46,225 nucleotides of DNA. Source: Alcanivorax sp. DSM 26293. GTDB taxonomy: Bacteria > Pseudomonadota > Gammaproteobacteria > Pseudomonadales > Alcanivoracaceae. Below are positions 17,926-30,540 of this stretch, piece after piece. The DNA is taken from NCBI RefSeq assembly GCF_900107995.1, contig NZ_FNUM01000013.1, positions 1-46,225 on the forward strand, read 5' to 3'. Each line of letters starts with the position of its first letter. Within the stretch, counting starts at the first letter, position 1. Made by a program: the position numbers and the translations under genes. The notes beneath the pieces were generated by a model. The model was not told where the DNA came from, searched no databases, and saw nothing but the letters and a program-made list of their open reading frames with translations.

Positions 17926-19064
17926 TGAAATTTCTTTTCCCCATCGTGCTGGCCGGCCTGGTGCTGGCCGGCTGTAGCTCCAACCCCAATGCCATTGAAC
18001 CCAATGACCTGCCGGACTTTGAGGCCACTTACAAGGTCAAGCGGCTCTGGAAAGAAGGTGTGGGTGACGGGGTGGAAGACAGCCAGTTGTCCCTGCGCCC
18101 GGCGGTGACCGAACAGCAGGTCTTTGCCGGCGATGTGTTCGGCAACGTCTATGCGGTCAGCCGTGATGAGGGCAAGCGCCAGTGGCGGGTGAAGACCGAA
18201 GACCGCATTGCCGGTGGTTTTTATGCCGGTTACGGCATGGTGCTCTACGGTACCCGTGAAGGCATGGCAGTGGCCCTGTCCATGGAAACCGGTGAGACCC
18301 TCTGGCGCACCCGGTTATCCGGTGAGGCCCTGGCCATCCCGACCAGCGATGGCAGCATTGCGGTTTTCCAGACCCAGGACGGCCATGTAAATGGCCTGGA
18401 TGCCGAGACCGGGGAACAGATCTGGGACTATGAAACCCCTGTGCCGACCCTGACATTGCGTGGCCTGGCGCAGCCTACCCTGGACAACGGCAAAGTCTAT
18501 GCCGGCTTCGCCAATGCCAAGCTGGCGGCGCTGGATCTGGAAAATGGCGTTCCCCTCTGGGAACAGCGTATTGCCGAGCCCACCGGGCGTTCCGAACTGG
18601 ATCGTCTGGTGGATGTGGACGGTAACCTGATCGTGGAAGGCGGCGGTGTGTTTGCGGTGACCTTCCAGGGCAAGGTCGCTGTGGTCGACCAGGAAAACGG
18701 TCGTCCGTACTGGGACAAGGAAATGTCCAGCGCCCAGACCATCAGCACCCGCAATGGCAGCCTGTTCGTGGCAGACGACAAGGGCGTGGTGCGCGCAGTG
18801 GATATGCGCAGTGGCAGCGTTCTGTGGAAGCAGGACAAGCTCTATGGTCGCCGTCTTACCGGGACCTCCGTGCAAGGCAACCACCTGGCGGTTGGCGATT
18901 TCGAGGGCTACCTGCACTGGCTGGATGTGGATGACGGCAGCCTCGTCGCCCGCAAACGCCATGATCGTGATGGCTTTGCCGGCACCGCGGTCAGCTACGA
19001 CGGTGTGCTCTACGTGCTCAGCTATGATGGCAAACTGGCCGCGTACCAACTGAAAGAACGTTAA
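17925..19064 (+). CDS. bamB: Outer-membrane beta-barrel assembly lipoprotein BamB
   Basis: 379-aa lipoprotein of the BAM complex that inserts outer-membrane proteins. The signal peptide has lipobox LVLAGC (C17). The body consists of repeated PQQ-like beta-propeller blades (AVSRDEGKRQWRV, ALSMETGETLWRT, GLDAETGEQIWDY, ALDLENGVPLWEQ, AVDMRSGSVLWKQ). It is translationally coupled to yfgM through TGATG. A strong stem-loop follows the stop codon. Confidence 0.96.
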   Translation: MKFLFPIVLAGLVLAGCSSNPNAIEPNDLPDFEATYKVKRLWKEGVGDGVEDSQLSLRPAVTEQQVFAGDVFGNVYAVSRDEGKRQWRVKTEDRIAGGFYAGYGMVLYGTREGMAVALSMETGETLWRTRLSGEALAIPTSDGSIAVFQTQDGHVNGLDAETGEQIWDYETPVPTLTLRGLAQPTLDNGKVYAGFANAKLAALDLENGVPLWEQRIAEPTGRSELDRLVDVDGNLIVEGGGVFAVTFQGKVAVVDQENGRPYWDKEMSSAQTISTRNGSLFVADDKGVVRAVDMRSGSVLWKQDKLYGRRLTGTSVQGNHLAVGDFEGYLHWLDVDDGSLVARKRHDRDGFAGTAVSYDGVLYVLSYDGKLAAYQLKER

Positions 19065-19069
19065 TCTTT

Positions 19070-19103
19070 ACAGAGGGAGCGGTGCAGTGGCCGCTCCCTC
19101 TGT
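19070..19103 (+). terminator. Stem-loop after bamB
   Basis: ACAGAGGGAGCGG pairs perfectly with CCGCTCCCTCTGT around an 8-base loop, 5 bp after the bamB stop. It is followed by a pyrimidine-rich tract (GCCTTCCCCTGTTTT) rather than a clean T-run, so termination is likely but not certain. Confidence 0.65.
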
Positions 19104-19192
19104 GCCTTCCCCTGTTTTCCTGATTTTCTTCTCTCCGCCTCTATCACCGAATTGCGTTACCATAGCGCCCAGACATCCTTGCAGAGACATCT

Positions 19193-20599
19193 ATGAAACC
19201 GGTCATCGCCCTGGTGGGGCGGCCCAATGTGGGCAAATCCACCCTGTTCAACCGACTTACCCGAACCCGTGACGCCCTGGTAGCGGATTACCCGGGCCTG
19301 ACCCGTGACCGCAAGTACGGTGACGGCAGACTGGGGGACTACCTGTACACCGTGGTGGACACCGGCGGTATCGGCGAGAACGATGATGGCATTGATGCGC
19401 CCATGACAGAGCAGTCATTGATGGCGGTGGGGGAGGCGGACCTGGTGTTGTTCCTGGTGGATGGCCGGGCCGGTCTGACCGCCGCCGATGAGCAGATCGC
19501 TATGGAGCTGCGCAAGCTGCCCAAGCCCACCTATCTGGTGGTGAACAAGACCGATGGCATCGACCCGGATACGGCCATGGCCGATTTCTACACCCTCGGC
19601 CTCAATGAGGTGTTGCCCATCGCAGCTGCCCATGGCCGGGGTGTGCGCAGCATGATCGAAACCGTGCTGGCGGCCTTTCCGGACCTGGAGCCCTATTACG
19701 ATGAACAGGGCGAACCGGTGGATACCAACGACGGCAGCATTCGTGTGGCCGTGCTGGGCCGACCCAATGTGGGCAAGTCCACCCTGATCAACCGCATGCT
19801 GGGGGAAGAGCGTGTGGTGGTCTTCGATCACGCCGGCACCACCCGGGATTCCATCGAGATCCCCTTCGAGCGCATGGACAAGGCCTATACCCTGATCGAT
19901 ACCGCCGGGGTAAGGCGCCGTGGCAAGGTCGCCGAAATGGTGGAAAAATTCTCCGTGATCAAGGCCCTGCAGGCGGTGGACGCGGCCCAGGTGGTGGTGC
20001 TGGTGATCGATGCCCGTGAAGGCATCACCGACCAGGATCTGCACCTGCTGGGTTATGTGCTTGATAGTGGCCGTGCCCTGATGATCGCCGTGAATAAATG
20101 GGATGGTCTGGATGCGGACCACAAGGAACGGGTGCGCGTGGAGCTGGGACGGCGCCTGGAATTCGCCCCCTGGGTAAAGATCAAGTTTATCTCCGCACTG
20201 CATGGCACCGGGGTGGGCGATCTGTGGGGCATGATCGAAAAAGCCTGGGATTCCGCCTTTATCAAGGTGGGTACCAACGAGATGACGCGGATCATGGAAA
20301 GCATTACCGCCGGCCATCCGCCGCCGCGTAATGGCCGCTTCCGTGCCAAGCTTCGTTATGCGCATCTGGGCGGCAACAATCCGCCCACCATCATCCTGCA
20401 CGGCAACCGTACCGAATCATTGCCGATCAGCTACAAGCGTTTTCTGGAGAACCGTTTCCGGGAAGCCTTGAAACTGGACGGCACGCCCATCCGGCTGGAA
20501 TTCAAATCCGGTTCCAATCCTTTTGAAGGGCGCAAGAACGTACTGACGGATCGCCAGGTGCACAAACGCAAGCGCATGATCAAGCGCTTCAAGAAGTAA
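19193..20599 (+). CDS. der: Ribosome-assembly GTPase Der (EngA)
   Basis: 468-aa tandem-GTPase protein required for 50S subunit maturation. Two P-loops GRPNVGKST occur at about 9-17 and 186-194, with G3 DTGG/DTAG and G4 NKTD/NKWD motifs for each domain, and a C-terminal KH-like domain ending in a basic tail ([11 protein letters not shown]). It is the last gene of the conserved ndk-to-der run. Confidence 0.98.
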   Translation: MKPVIALVGRPNVGKSTLFNRLTRTRDALVADYPGLTRDRKYGDGRLGDYLYTVVDTGGIGENDDGIDAPMTEQSLMAVGEADLVLFLVDGRAGLTAADEQIAMELRKLPKPTYLVVNKTDGIDPDTAMADFYTLGLNEVLPIAAAHGRGVRSMIETVLAAFPDLEPYYDEQGEPVDTNDGSIRVAVLGRPNVGKSTLINRMLGEERVVVFDHAGTTRDSIEIPFERMDKAYTLIDTAGVRRRGKVAEMVEKFSVIKALQAVDAAQVVVLVIDAREGITDQDLHLLGYVLDSGRALMIAVNKWDGLDADHKERVRVELGRRLEFAPWVKIKFISALHGTGVGDLWGMIEKAWDSAFIKVGTNEMTRIMESITAGHPPPRNGRFRAKLRYAHLGGNNPPTIILHGNRTESLPISYKRFLENRFREALKLDGTPIRLEFKSGSNPFEGRKNVLTDRQVHKRKRMIKRFKK

Positions 20600-20667
20600 C
20601 CCCGCAGCACGGGGGAGGGGGTCGCATCAAACGTCGGGGATCGTGGGGCAAACATTGGGGGCAAGGT

Positions 20668-22755
20668 TTGCTGGTGGTGGCCTGTGTGCAGAGCGTGCAG
20701 GCCATGGAGCCCATGATGCCACTGGCGGATGCCCCGGCCATGGTGCTGACCCCCGCCCGTCTCAGCCAGCCCCAGTCCGAGGCACCTGCCAGCGTCACGG
20801 TCATTGACCGTAATCTGATCGAAGCCAGCGGCGCCCGTGAGCTTTATGAAGTGCTGCGGCTGGTGCCGGGCATGTCAGCCGTCAAAGTGGATGGCAACGT
20901 GCCCACGGTGGCCTACCACGGCACCCAGGCCCGGGACTCACGCCGCATGCTGGTGCTGCTGGATGGCCGTAGCCAGTATCAGCCCGGCCTGGCACGGGTG
21001 AACTGGAATGACATGCCGGTGGACATCCGTGATGTGGAGCGCATCGAAGTCACCCGCGGGCCCGCCGCCGCCGCCTATGGTGCCAACGCCTTTACCGCGG
21101 TCATCAACATCATTACCCGCGATCCCCGTGATATCAGCAAACACACCCTGGCGATACAGGGCGGCAATAACGGCATCCGTGATGGCTATGCCTCCGCTGC
21201 CGGCCGCACGGACAGCGGTGCCTGGCGGGCGTCCCTGTCCCGGCGCGCCGATGAGGGTTACGACGAATCCTTTGAAGGCCGCGAGATCAACGACGCCAAG
21301 CGGATTGAAACCCTGAATGGGGAATGGGTTCATGAACTGGATGGCCAGAATACCCTGATCCTGCAGGCCGGCGGCAGTCAGAGCCGGCTGGAGCGCCAGC
21401 AGGAAGCGGGGGTGCAGGATCTCGGCAGCTACCAGCAGGACCCGGTGCAACAGGGCCAGCGCACCTTTGCCTCCGTGCAGTGGCAACACACCTTCAATCA
21501 GTCCCACCAGTTGCAAGTGACCAGCTATGGCCAGTACACCCGGGATGTGACCGATTTTTCCGTGTGCTACCGGGATCCGCTCACCGGCCAGTTCGGGCCG
21601 GGCGGGGGCGTGCTGTTTTCCCGGGAGCTGCGCGAGCTGTATCTGGAAAATGATCGGGATGTGGGGGCCACCTTTGCGGCGGCCCAGACGGATCCGGATT
21701 TCGCCAACCGCTACGCGACCTTGCAGGCAGCCAATGCACCTTTCTGTGCCGGCAGTGCGCTGGATATCGAGGAAGAACGCTATGACCTGGAAATCCAGGA
21801 TACCCTGCAGATGGGCGACCGGGTGCGGTTGGTCAGCGGCCTGAATTTGCGCCATGACCGGGTGAGCTCCGACAGCTATCTGTCCGGCACCTACGACAAC
21901 GTCAGCTACCGCGCTTTCGGTAACCTGGCGGTGGATCTGCTTCGTCCGCTGACCCTGAATCTGGGCGGCTATTGGGAGCGGGATCGCATTTCCGGGCAGC
22001 ATTTCAGCCCCCGACTGGGGCTGAACTGGCGAGCCGCGCCGGGCCACAGCTTCCGCTATGTATTTTCCAAGGCCCTGCGCACCCCGGATATTTATGAGGA
22101 CCAGGCGCGGACCAATATTCGGGCCCGCGAGCTGTCGCCGCCTTTTGCGGCCAATACGGAAGCCCTGCTGGGCTGGTCCCCGGCCAATTTCTTTATCACC
22201 CAGACCAGCCCTGGCACGCTCAAGCCGGAACGCATTCGCTCCTGGGAGCTGGGATACTATGGGCAGTTCTCCGGCCTGGAGCTGGATGTGCGCTATTTCC
22301 AGGAAGCACTCACCGACCTGCTCAGCCATGCCCTCAACCCCTTCGAGTTCGAGCCCAATAACGAAGGCCGTGTGGACCATCAGGGTTCCGAAGCCCAGTT
22401 GAGTTGGCGGCCGGGCGTGAACCATTTACTGAGACTGACCGGGGCCCACATCCATACCCGCGTCAACAAGAAGACAGAAGGGCGTCTGGCCGCCCGGGAT
22501 AGTGCCAGTGCCCTGTGGGCCTGGCAGTTGAGCGACAACTGGGGCCTGTCCAGCGCCTATTATCTCGCCAACGACTACAACGACAATGTGTTCGAGCGTG
22601 TGGACCTGCAGGTGCGTTTGCGGCATCGCGTAGGCGGCACGGAGCTGGAATGGAAAGGGGTCGTTCAGCATGCGCTGAACAAGCAGCCCGTGGTCTTCCA
22701 GGAAAACCGTTATCAGGAAGACCGTTTCTGGTTGGGACTGGCGGTGAGGATCTAG
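20668..22755 (+). CDS. TonB-dependent outer-membrane receptor
   Basis: About 695-710 aa: a TonB-box-like segment (AMVLTPARLSQ), a plug domain (ASVTVIDRNLIEASGA...VPGMSAVKVDG...LDGRSQYQ...DVERIEVTRGPAAAAYGANAFTAVINIITR) and a beta-barrel to RFWLGLAVRI. It probably imports, or senses, a scarce ligand; the substrate is unknown. Start-codon problem: the first conventional start is TTG at 20668, but codons upstream in frame from 20626 encode a textbook signal-peptide start (IKRRGSWGKHWGQGLLVV...QSVQA). These follow GGGGGAGGGG at ideal spacing, but begin at ATC. It lies in an operon with a periplasmic binding protein and a hybrid kinase, suggesting a ligand-sensing system. Confidence 0.88.
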   Translation: MLVVACVQSVQAMEPMMPLADAPAMVLTPARLSQPQSEAPASVTVIDRNLIEASGARELYEVLRLVPGMSAVKVDGNVPTVAYHGTQARDSRRMLVLLDGRSQYQPGLARVNWNDMPVDIRDVERIEVTRGPAAAAYGANAFTAVINIITRDPRDISKHTLAIQGGNNGIRDGYASAAGRTDSGAWRASLSRRADEGYDESFEGREINDAKRIETLNGEWVHELDGQNTLILQAGGSQSRLERQQEAGVQDLGSYQQDPVQQGQRTFASVQWQHTFNQSHQLQVTSYGQYTRDVTDFSVCYRDPLTGQFGPGGGVLFSRELRELYLENDRDVGATFAAAQTDPDFANRYATLQAANAPFCAGSALDIEEERYDLEIQDTLQMGDRVRLVSGLNLRHDRVSSDSYLSGTYDNVSYRAFGNLAVDLLRPLTLNLGGYWERDRISGQHFSPRLGLNWRAAPGHSFRYVFSKALRTPDIYEDQARTNIRARELSPPFAANTEALLGWSPANFFITQTSPGTLKPERIRSWELGYYGQFSGLELDVRYFQEALTDLLSHALNPFEFEPNNEGRVDHQGSEAQLSWRPGVNHLLRLTGAHIHTRVNKKTEGRLAARDSASALWAWQLSDNWGLSSAYYLANDYNDNVFERVDLQVRLRHRVGGTELEWKGVVQHALNKQPVVFQENRYQEDRFWLGLAVRI

Positions 22756-22757
22756 GG

Positions 22758-23611
22758 ATGAACAGGCAGGGACGCCTCATCCTGTTGGTGTGGCTGGCCT
22801 GGCTGGCCCCGTCCCTGTGTGCCCAGACCCTGTTGCCGATTCACGTTCTCGCCGATGAGGGTCCCTTCCGGGATAGTTTTATTCAGGCGCTGGACGCCGC
22901 AGCCATACCACCCCTGACCCGGGTGGCGGATCCGCAACAGGCAGAACTACTGATCGCCATCGGTGATCGACAGTTCCGTCGCGCCCAGAAACTGGACAAG
23001 CCCTTACTCGGTGTCTACGTGAGCCGCTCGGCAGTTGCCCTGGCTCAGCGCAAGCGTTGCCAGTGTCAGGGCATCTGGGCCGGGGTGGCGTTGCACGATC
23101 AGTTAGCCATGCTGGAAGTGATGATGCCCCTGGCCCGGCGGGTGGGAGTCATTGTCGGCCCGGAAAGTGCCTGGACCCCGGGCATGGTTCAGGATTATCA
23201 GGGGCGGCTGGGCCTCACCCTGTTGCCCGTGTCGTCGGTTGAAGTGTTGGGGGATCGGCTCCGGGAGCGGCTGGCCGACTTCGACGCCCTGTTACTGCCG
23301 GTGGATGGCCAGCTGTTCGGTCCCGATACGGCCAAGCTGATTCTGCTGACCAGCTACCGGTTGCGCCGGCCTGTGTTCGGTCCGGACCAGGCCTATGTCC
23401 AGGCGGGCAGTGTGGCCAGTCTGTATGCCAGTGGGGCGGATCTGGTGGCGGAGACGCTGGTGCATCTGCAGTTCTTTCACAGCAGCCGGCGGTTACGCCG
23501 CTCCGGCTTTGTTCATACCCCGACCATCGCCGTCAACGAACACGTGGCTAACAGCTTTGACATGGTTTTCCACGACATCGAATCCCTCCGTGACGCCATG
23601 GAGGCCTCTCC

Positions 23612-23615
<4 letters not shown>
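22758..23615 (+). CDS. Periplasmic ABC-type substrate-binding-like protein
   Basis: 285 aa with a cleavable signal peptide (MNRQGRLILLVWLAWLAPSLCA|Q). It shows alternating alpha/beta segments of the type found in the PF04392-like ABC_sub_bind group (LLIAIGDRQF, GVYVSRSA, RVGVIVGPES, FDALLLPVDGQLF, LASLYASGADLV-like). No permease or ATPase genes follow; instead the stop overlaps a hybrid histidine kinase start. It probably presents a ligand to the kinase sensor rather than serving transport. The ATG at 22758 comes two bases after the receptor stop. Confidence 0.75.
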
Positions 23616-25543
<1,928 letters not shown>

Positions 25544-26890
25544 CCTCGCCGTCCGCCAGGCGGGTGGTGAGCATATCGCCGGCCGCAATCTGCGCAACGG
25601 AACGCACCGCCTGTTCGCCCTTGAAGGTAATGCTGTAACCGCGTCCCAGGGTTTCCAGGGGGCTGGCGGTGTGCAGCCGTTTGCCCAGATTGCCCAACTG
25701 CAACTGTTGTTGCTGGATAAGACGCAGCAAGGGTTGGGGCAGACGTTTTTCCAGGGTCTGCAGCCGTTGCTGGCGGTCGGCCAGCAACCGTTGTGGAGAC
25801 TGCCGGACCAGTCGCTGTTGACTGGGCCGCAGGCGGCTCTGCAGCAGTGCCAGCCGTTGTTGCATGTGCCGCTGCAGGCGCCCCTGCAGTTCATCCAGTC
25901 GCTGGCTGCTCTGTTCCAGAGAGTGGCGCGGCGAGCGCAGGCGCTGGCTCAGGTGACGCAGCCGTTCCTGGGGCGCGCGCAGCTGCTGGGCCATCACCCA
26001 GCGCAGACGCCGGTGCAGGCCGCCCAGCCGTTGTGTGACCACCGACAGGTCCGGGCTCACCAGTTCGGCGGCGGCGGACGGGGTCGGTGCGCGCATATCC
26101 GCAGCAAAATCGGTCAGGCCGGTGTCGACCTCATGGCCCACGGCAGAGACGATGGGAATCGCGCAGGCGGCCACGGCCCGGGTCAGGGCCTCATCGTTGA
26201 AGGCCCACAGGTCTTCCAGGGAGCCACCACCGCGACCGATGATCAGCACGTCACATTCGTCCCGGCGAACCGCCAGATCCAGTGCCTGGCAAAGTTGGCC
26301 CGGGGCATCGTCCCCCTGAACCGCCGCCGGGTAGATCACTACCGGAATGGACGGACAGCGACGTTTGAGTACCTGCAGGATATCGCGGATGGCGGCGCCG
26401 CTGGGGGAGGTGATCACGCCGATCTGGCCAGGCCAGGCGGGCAGGGCGCGTTTGTGTTCCTGGGCGAAAAGGCCCTCCGCCTGCAGCTGGGCCTTCAGCG
26501 CCTCGAACTGGGCTTTCAGTGCCCCCTGTCCGGCGGGCTCCATGTGCTCCACCACGATCTGGAAGTTGCCGCGGGGCACGTAGAGGGTGACCTTGGCGCG
26601 CACCAGCACCTGCTGGCCATTCTGGGGATTAAAGTCGAGCAGCCGGTTGCGATTTCGAAACATGGCCCCATTAATCTGGGCACGCGAATCTTTCAGACTG
26701 AAATACCAGTGGCCGGAAGCCGGACGGGAAAAGTTGGACAGTTCTCCCTGCAGCCAGATGAGCGGAAAGGAGCCTTCCAGCAGGCCCTGGGCTTCCAGGT
26801 TCAGTCGGCTGATCGATAGCGGTTCGGCGCGGGATGAAAAGGTCATCACGGGAGGGTAGCGATTTTCCTCCGGCCTTGCCAGCGCTCTGA

Positions 26891-26920
26891 TTGTGTACCA
26901 CGGTGGGTTTGACGTATAAT
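26891..26920 (+). promoter_or_regulatory. Probable guaB promoter
   Basis: TTGTGT (26891-26896), an 18-bp spacer and a perfect TATAAT (26915-26920) predict a start near 26927. This gives a leader of about 400 nt before the guaB ATG at 27326. The divergent xseA start is only ~45 bp to the left. Confidence 0.55.
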
Positions 26921-26948
26921 CGCCCGCCTAATTTCCGGGGGTGGCCCA

Positions 26949-27214
26949 GGGAGTCTCTGGATAGCCCCTTGCGTACTCAGTCTTTCAGGCTGGCTCACAA
27001 TCTAGGCGCACTTTTGAAGGCAGGCTGGTTGCCTGTCGAGAAAGTGCAACAACGAGTGTGGGCCAGCCTGGAAGACCCGAAGGGCGAGGCCTGAAACGCA
27101 CATCTGCTGCGCTTTGGCTCTTGAAAAGGGAACCACCCTTCCCGTCGAGCCAAAGCACAACAGCTGCACGCTTCAGGCCACGCTGAGCACGCAAGGGGCT
27201 ATTCAGAGACTCCC
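26949..27214. repeat. Y-shaped 266-bp palindromic element in the guaB leader
   Basis: Terminal 26-nt arms (26949-26974 and 27189-27214; GGAGTCTCTGG...CCCCTTGCGT) are complementary except for one G-U pair. They enclose two more long hairpins. Arm A: CAGGCTGGC 26986-26994 with GCCAGCCTG 27062-27070, plus an inner GCACTTT/AAAGTGC stem. Arm B: GGCCTGAA 27088-27095 with TTCAGGCC 27172-27179, plus GCTTTGGCTC 27111-27120 with GAGCCAAAGC 27147-27156. It could be a MITE or a structured RNA. No family is recognised, and no clear target-site duplication is visible. Confidence 0.7.
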
Positions 27215-27216
27215 AC

Positions 27217-27292
27217 TGCCGCCTTAACCGGCGGCACCCGGTCCTCCTCCTTAACTCCGGGTGCGCCCGACAGAACCCCAATCAGCGGTTCT
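27217..27292 (+). other. Three consecutive small hairpins just upstream of guaB
   Basis: TGCCGCC/GGCGGCA (27217-27236), CACCCGG/CCGGGTG (27235-27263) and AGAACC/GGTTCT (27272-27292) follow directly after the Y-shaped element and stop about 30 nt before the guaB start. Together with that element, almost the whole ~400-nt leader is base-paired. Confidence 0.55.
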
Positions 27293-27325
27293 GGCCGGGA
27301 ACCCTCTCACTTCCTACGGTGCAAT

Positions 27326-28795
27326 ATGCTCAGAATCGTGCAAGAAGCATTGACGTTCGACGACGTTCTGCTTGTACCCGCCCATTCCAATGTGCTGCCC
27401 AAGGATGTGTCCCTGAAATCGAAACTGACCCGGGACATCGCCCTCAATATTCCGCTGGCGTCAGCAGCCATGGATACGGTCACCGAGCACCGCCTGGCTA
27501 TTACCATGGCTCAGGAAGGGGGCATCGGCATTCTCCATAAAAGCATGGAAATTGCCGACCAGGCCCGTAACGTGCGGATGGTAAAGAAATACGAATCCGG
27601 CGTTGTCAAAGATCCGATCACCGTCAGCCCGGACACCACCGTGGCCGAGCTGCTGCGCATCACCGAAGCCAACAAGATCTCCGGTGTGCCGGTCGTGGAA
27701 GGCGATCAGGTGGTGGGCATCGTGACCAGCCGTGACACCCGCTTCATCACCAATTACGACCAGTGCGTGAAAGACATCATGACCGGCAAGGACCGGCTGG
27801 TGACCGTGCAGGAAGGCGCCGGTGCAGATGAAGTCCAGGCGTTGCTGCACAAACACCGCATCGAAAAAGTGGTGGTGGTGAATGGCAGCGGTGAGCTGCG
27901 CGGCATGATTACCGTGAAAGACATCGAAAAAGCGGCCAAATACCCCAACGCCTGCAAGGACTCCCAGGGGCGCCTGCGGGTCGGTGCAGCCGTTGGCACC
28001 GGTGCCGGTACCGACGAGCGCGTTGCCGCCCTGGTAGAAGCCGGTGTGGACGTGATCGTGGTGGATACCGCCCACGGTCATTCCCAGGGCGTAATCGACC
28101 GGGTGGCCTGGGTGAAGAAGCACTTCCCCGAGGTGCAGGTGATCGGCGGCAACATTGCCACCGCCGCCGCCGCCAAGGATCTGGTTGCCGCCGGTGCGGA
28201 TGCCGTGAAAGTGGGCATCGGCCCGGGCTCCATCTGTACCACCCGTATCGTGGCCGGTATCGGCGTGCCGCAGATTACGGCCATCTCCGATGTGGCCGAA
28301 GCGCTGAAGGGCACCGATGTTCCCTTGATCGCTGACGGCGGCATCCGCTTCTCCGGTGACATTTCCAAGGCCGTTGCCGCCGGCGCCAGCGCCATCATGA
28401 TCGGCTCCCTGCTGGCCGGCACGGAAGAAGCGCCGGGGGATGTGGAACTGTTCCAGGGCAGCTACTACAAGGCATACCGTGGCATGGGTTCCATGGGCGC
28501 CATGTCCGGCTCCACCGGTTCTTCCGACCGCTACTTCCAGGATGCCGCCGCCGGTATCGAGAAGCTGGTGCCGGAAGGCATTGAAGGCCGGGTACCCTAC
28601 AAGGGCCCCATGAGCGCCATCGTTCACCAGCTGATGGGCGGCCTGCGTGCCTCCATGGGTTACACCGGCTGTGCCACCATCGAAGAGATGCGCACCAAGC
28701 CGGAATTCGTGAAAGTCACCAACGCGGGCATGAAGGAATCCCACGTGCACGATGTGACCATCACGAAAGAGGCGCCGAACTACCCGGTGGGCTGA
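27326..28795 (+). CDS. guaB: Inosine-5'-monophosphate dehydrogenase
   Basis: 489-aa enzyme converting IMP to XMP with NAD+, the first committed step to GMP. The TIM-barrel catalytic domain contains the nucleophile C304 in [11 protein letters not shown] tandem CBS (Bateman) insertion spans roughly residues 93-205. The flap motif and [12 protein letters not shown] block are present. It begins an operon with guaA 97 bp downstream. Its Shine-Dalgarno is weak, and it is preceded by an unusually long, structured leader. Confidence 0.98.
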   Translation: MLRIVQEALTFDDVLLVPAHSNVLPKDVSLKSKLTRDIALNIPLASAAMDTVTEHRLAITMAQEGGIGILHKSMEIADQARNVRMVKKYESGVVKDPITVSPDTTVAELLRITEANKISGVPVVEGDQVVGIVTSRDTRFITNYDQCVKDIMTGKDRLVTVQEGAGADEVQALLHKHRIEKVVVVNGSGELRGMITVKDIEKAAKYPNACKDSQGRLRVGAAVGTGAGTDERVAALVEAGVDVIVVDTAHGHSQGVIDRVAWVKKHFPEVQVIGGNIATAAAAKDLVAAGADAVKVGIGPGSICTTRIVAGIGVPQITAISDVAEALKGTDVPLIADGGIRFSGDISKAVAAGASAIMIGSLLAGTEEAPGDVELFQGSYYKAYRGMGSMGAMSGSTGSSDRYFQDAAAGIEKLVPEGIEGRVPYKGPMSAIVHQLMGGLRASMGYTGCATIEEMRTKPEFVKVTNAGMKESHVHDVTITKEAPNYPVG

Positions 28796-28892
28796 AGTCC
28801 ATCACGCTTCGAGATGTTTTATTGATTCAGGGCCGGCGCTGCCGGCCCTTGTATTTACAGCCTGCCAGCCAGGCGCCAGCGGAAAGCGAGCC

Positions 28893-30464
28893 ATGAAAGA
28901 TATCCATGCCCAGCGCATCCTGATTCTGGACTTCGGTTCCCAATACACCCAGCTGATTGCCCGCCGGGTGCGGGAAATCGGCGTGTACTGCGAAATCCGG
29001 GCCTTCGACATGACCGCCGAGGAGATCCGCGAATTCGCGCCCAAGGGCATTATCCTGTCCGGTGGCCCGGAATCCGTCACCGCCGCAGAAACCCCCCGTG
29101 CCCCGGAAGCGGTGTTCGAGGCCGGAATCCCGGTGCTGGGCATCTGCTACGGCATGCAGACCATGGCCGAGCAACTGGGCGGCAAGGTGATTGCCGGTGA
29201 AAAGCATGAATTCGGCTACGCGCGCGTGGAAAAGGCGGAAAAGAATCGCCTGCTGGACGGCATTGTCGATCACGAAGAACAGGGCAAGGAATACCTGGAT
29301 GTGTGGATGAGCCACGGTGACCGTGTTGGCGAAATGCCGACCGGGTTCGTCACTACCGCCACCACCGGCAGCTGCCCCATCGCTGGCATGGCCAACGACG
29401 AAAAACGCTTCTATGGCATCCAGTTCCACCCGGAAGTGACTCACACCCTGCAGGGCGGTCGTCTGCTGGAACGCTTCGTGCGTGAACTGTGCGACTGTGA
29501 AGCCCTGTGGACCCCGAGCAACATCATCAACGATGCCATAGACACCATCCGCGAGCAGGTGGGCACCGATGAAGTGATCCTGGGCCTGTCCGGCGGGGTG
29601 GATTCCTCCGTGGTGGCGGCGCTGTTGCACAAGGCCATTGGCGACCAGCTCACCTGCGTGTTCGTGGACAACGGCCTGCTGCGTCACCAGGAAGGTGACC
29701 AGGTCATGGAAATGTTCGCCGACAACATGGGCGTGAAAGTGATCCGCGTGGACGCGGAAGACAACTTCCTGGGCAAGCTGGCCGGCGAAGCGGACCCGGA
29801 AAAGAAGCGCAAGATCATCGGTAACACCTTCATCGACATCTTCGACGAGGAAGCCGGCAAGCTGAAGAACGCCAACTGGCTGGCCCAGGGCACCATCTAC
29901 CCGGATGTGATCGAATCCGCCGCCAGCAAGACCGGTGGCGCCCATGTGATCAAGAGCCACCACAACGTGGGCGGCCTGCCGGAAGACATGAAGCTCAAGC
30001 TGGTGGAACCCCTGCGTGAACTGTTCAAGGACGAAGTGCGCAAGATTGGCCTGGAGCTGGGGCTGCCCTATGACATGGTCTACCGCCACCCCTTCCCGGG
30101 GCCGGGCCTGGGCGTGCGTATCCTGGGTGAAGTGAAAAAGGAATACGCCGACACCCTGCGCCTGGCTGACCATATCTTCATTGAAGAGCTGCGCGCTGCC
30201 GGCCTGTATCACAAGACCAGCCAGGCGTTTGCCGTGTTCCTGCCGGTCAAGTCCGTGGGCGTGGTGGGCGATGCCCGTCGCTACGAATACGTGGTGGCCC
30301 TGCGCGCGGTGGAAACCATCGACTTCATGACCGCTCGCTGGGCGCATCTGCCCTATGAGTTCCTGGAGCTGGTCTCCAGCCGGATTATCAACGAGATTCC
30401 CGGCATCAGCCGCGTCACCTACGACATCTCGTCCAAGCCACCGGCCACGATTGAGTGGGAATGA
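28893..30464 (+). CDS. guaA: GMP synthase (glutamine-hydrolysing)
   Basis: 523-aa bifunctional enzyme making GMP from XMP. The class I glutamine amidotransferase domain has nucleophile C85 (LGICYGMQ), H179 and E181. The ATP-pyrophosphatase has P-loop SGGVDSS (about 233-239), and the C-terminal dimerisation domain ends KPPATIEWE. The final codons GAG TGG GAA TGA lie in the island attachment site: after insertion the last two codons are supplied by island DNA, and the native ending GAG TAG now sits at the far junction (45299-45304). The protein sequence is therefore preserved. Confidence 0.98.
   Translation: MKDIHAQRILILDFGSQYTQLIARRVREIGVYCEIRAFDMTAEEIREFAPKGIILSGGPESVTAAETPRAPEAVFEAGIPVLGICYGMQTMAEQLGGKVIAGEKHEFGYARVEKAEKNRLLDGIVDHEEQGKEYLDVWMSHGDRVGEMPTGFVTTATTGSCPIAGMANDEKRFYGIQFHPEVTHTLQGGRLLERFVRELCDCEALWTPSNIINDAIDTIREQVGTDEVILGLSGGVDSSVVAALLHKAIGDQLTCVFVDNGLLRHQEGDQVMEMFADNMGVKVIRVDAEDNFLGKLAGEADPEKKRKIIGNTFIDIFDEEAGKLKNANWLAQGTIYPDVIESAASKTGGAHVIKSHHNVGGLPEDMKLKLVEPLRELFKDEVRKIGLELGLPYDMVYRHPFPGPGLGVRILGEVKKEYADTLRLADHIFIEELRAAGLYHKTSQAFAVFLPVKSVGVVGDARRYEYVVALRAVETIDFMTARWAHLPYEFLELVSSRIINEIPGISRVTYDISSKPPATIEWE
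30451..30460 (+). repeat. attL: left attachment-site repeat in the guaA 3' end
   Basis: TTGAGTGGGA is repeated exactly at 45291-45300. Here it is followed by ATGA, which completes guaA. It lies 311 bp upstream of a P4-type integrase gene. The 3' end of guaA is a well-known target of such integrases. Confidence 0.85.
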
Positions 30465-30511
30465 TTCCCTGTCTGGCACTGACTGGCACTCAATAGCATA
30501 AAGTCCTACCT

Positions 30512-30537
30512 AAGCCCATGTAATCATGGGCTTTTTT
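30512..30537 (+). terminator. Rho-independent terminator at the island left end
   Basis: AAGCCCATG (30512-30520) pairs perfectly with CATGGGCTT (30525-30533) around TAAT and is followed by a T-rich tract. It lies 47 bp after the guaA stop in island DNA, so the island supplies guaA with a replacement terminator. Confidence 0.88.
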
Positions 30538-30540
30538 GTT

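Noticed and set aside
26891-27281. Small open frames on both strands in the guaB leader
   Set aside because: Their resemblance to each other comes from the long inverted repeat, and they lack Shine-Dalgarno sites and recognisable domains. The region is better explained as a structured palindromic element.
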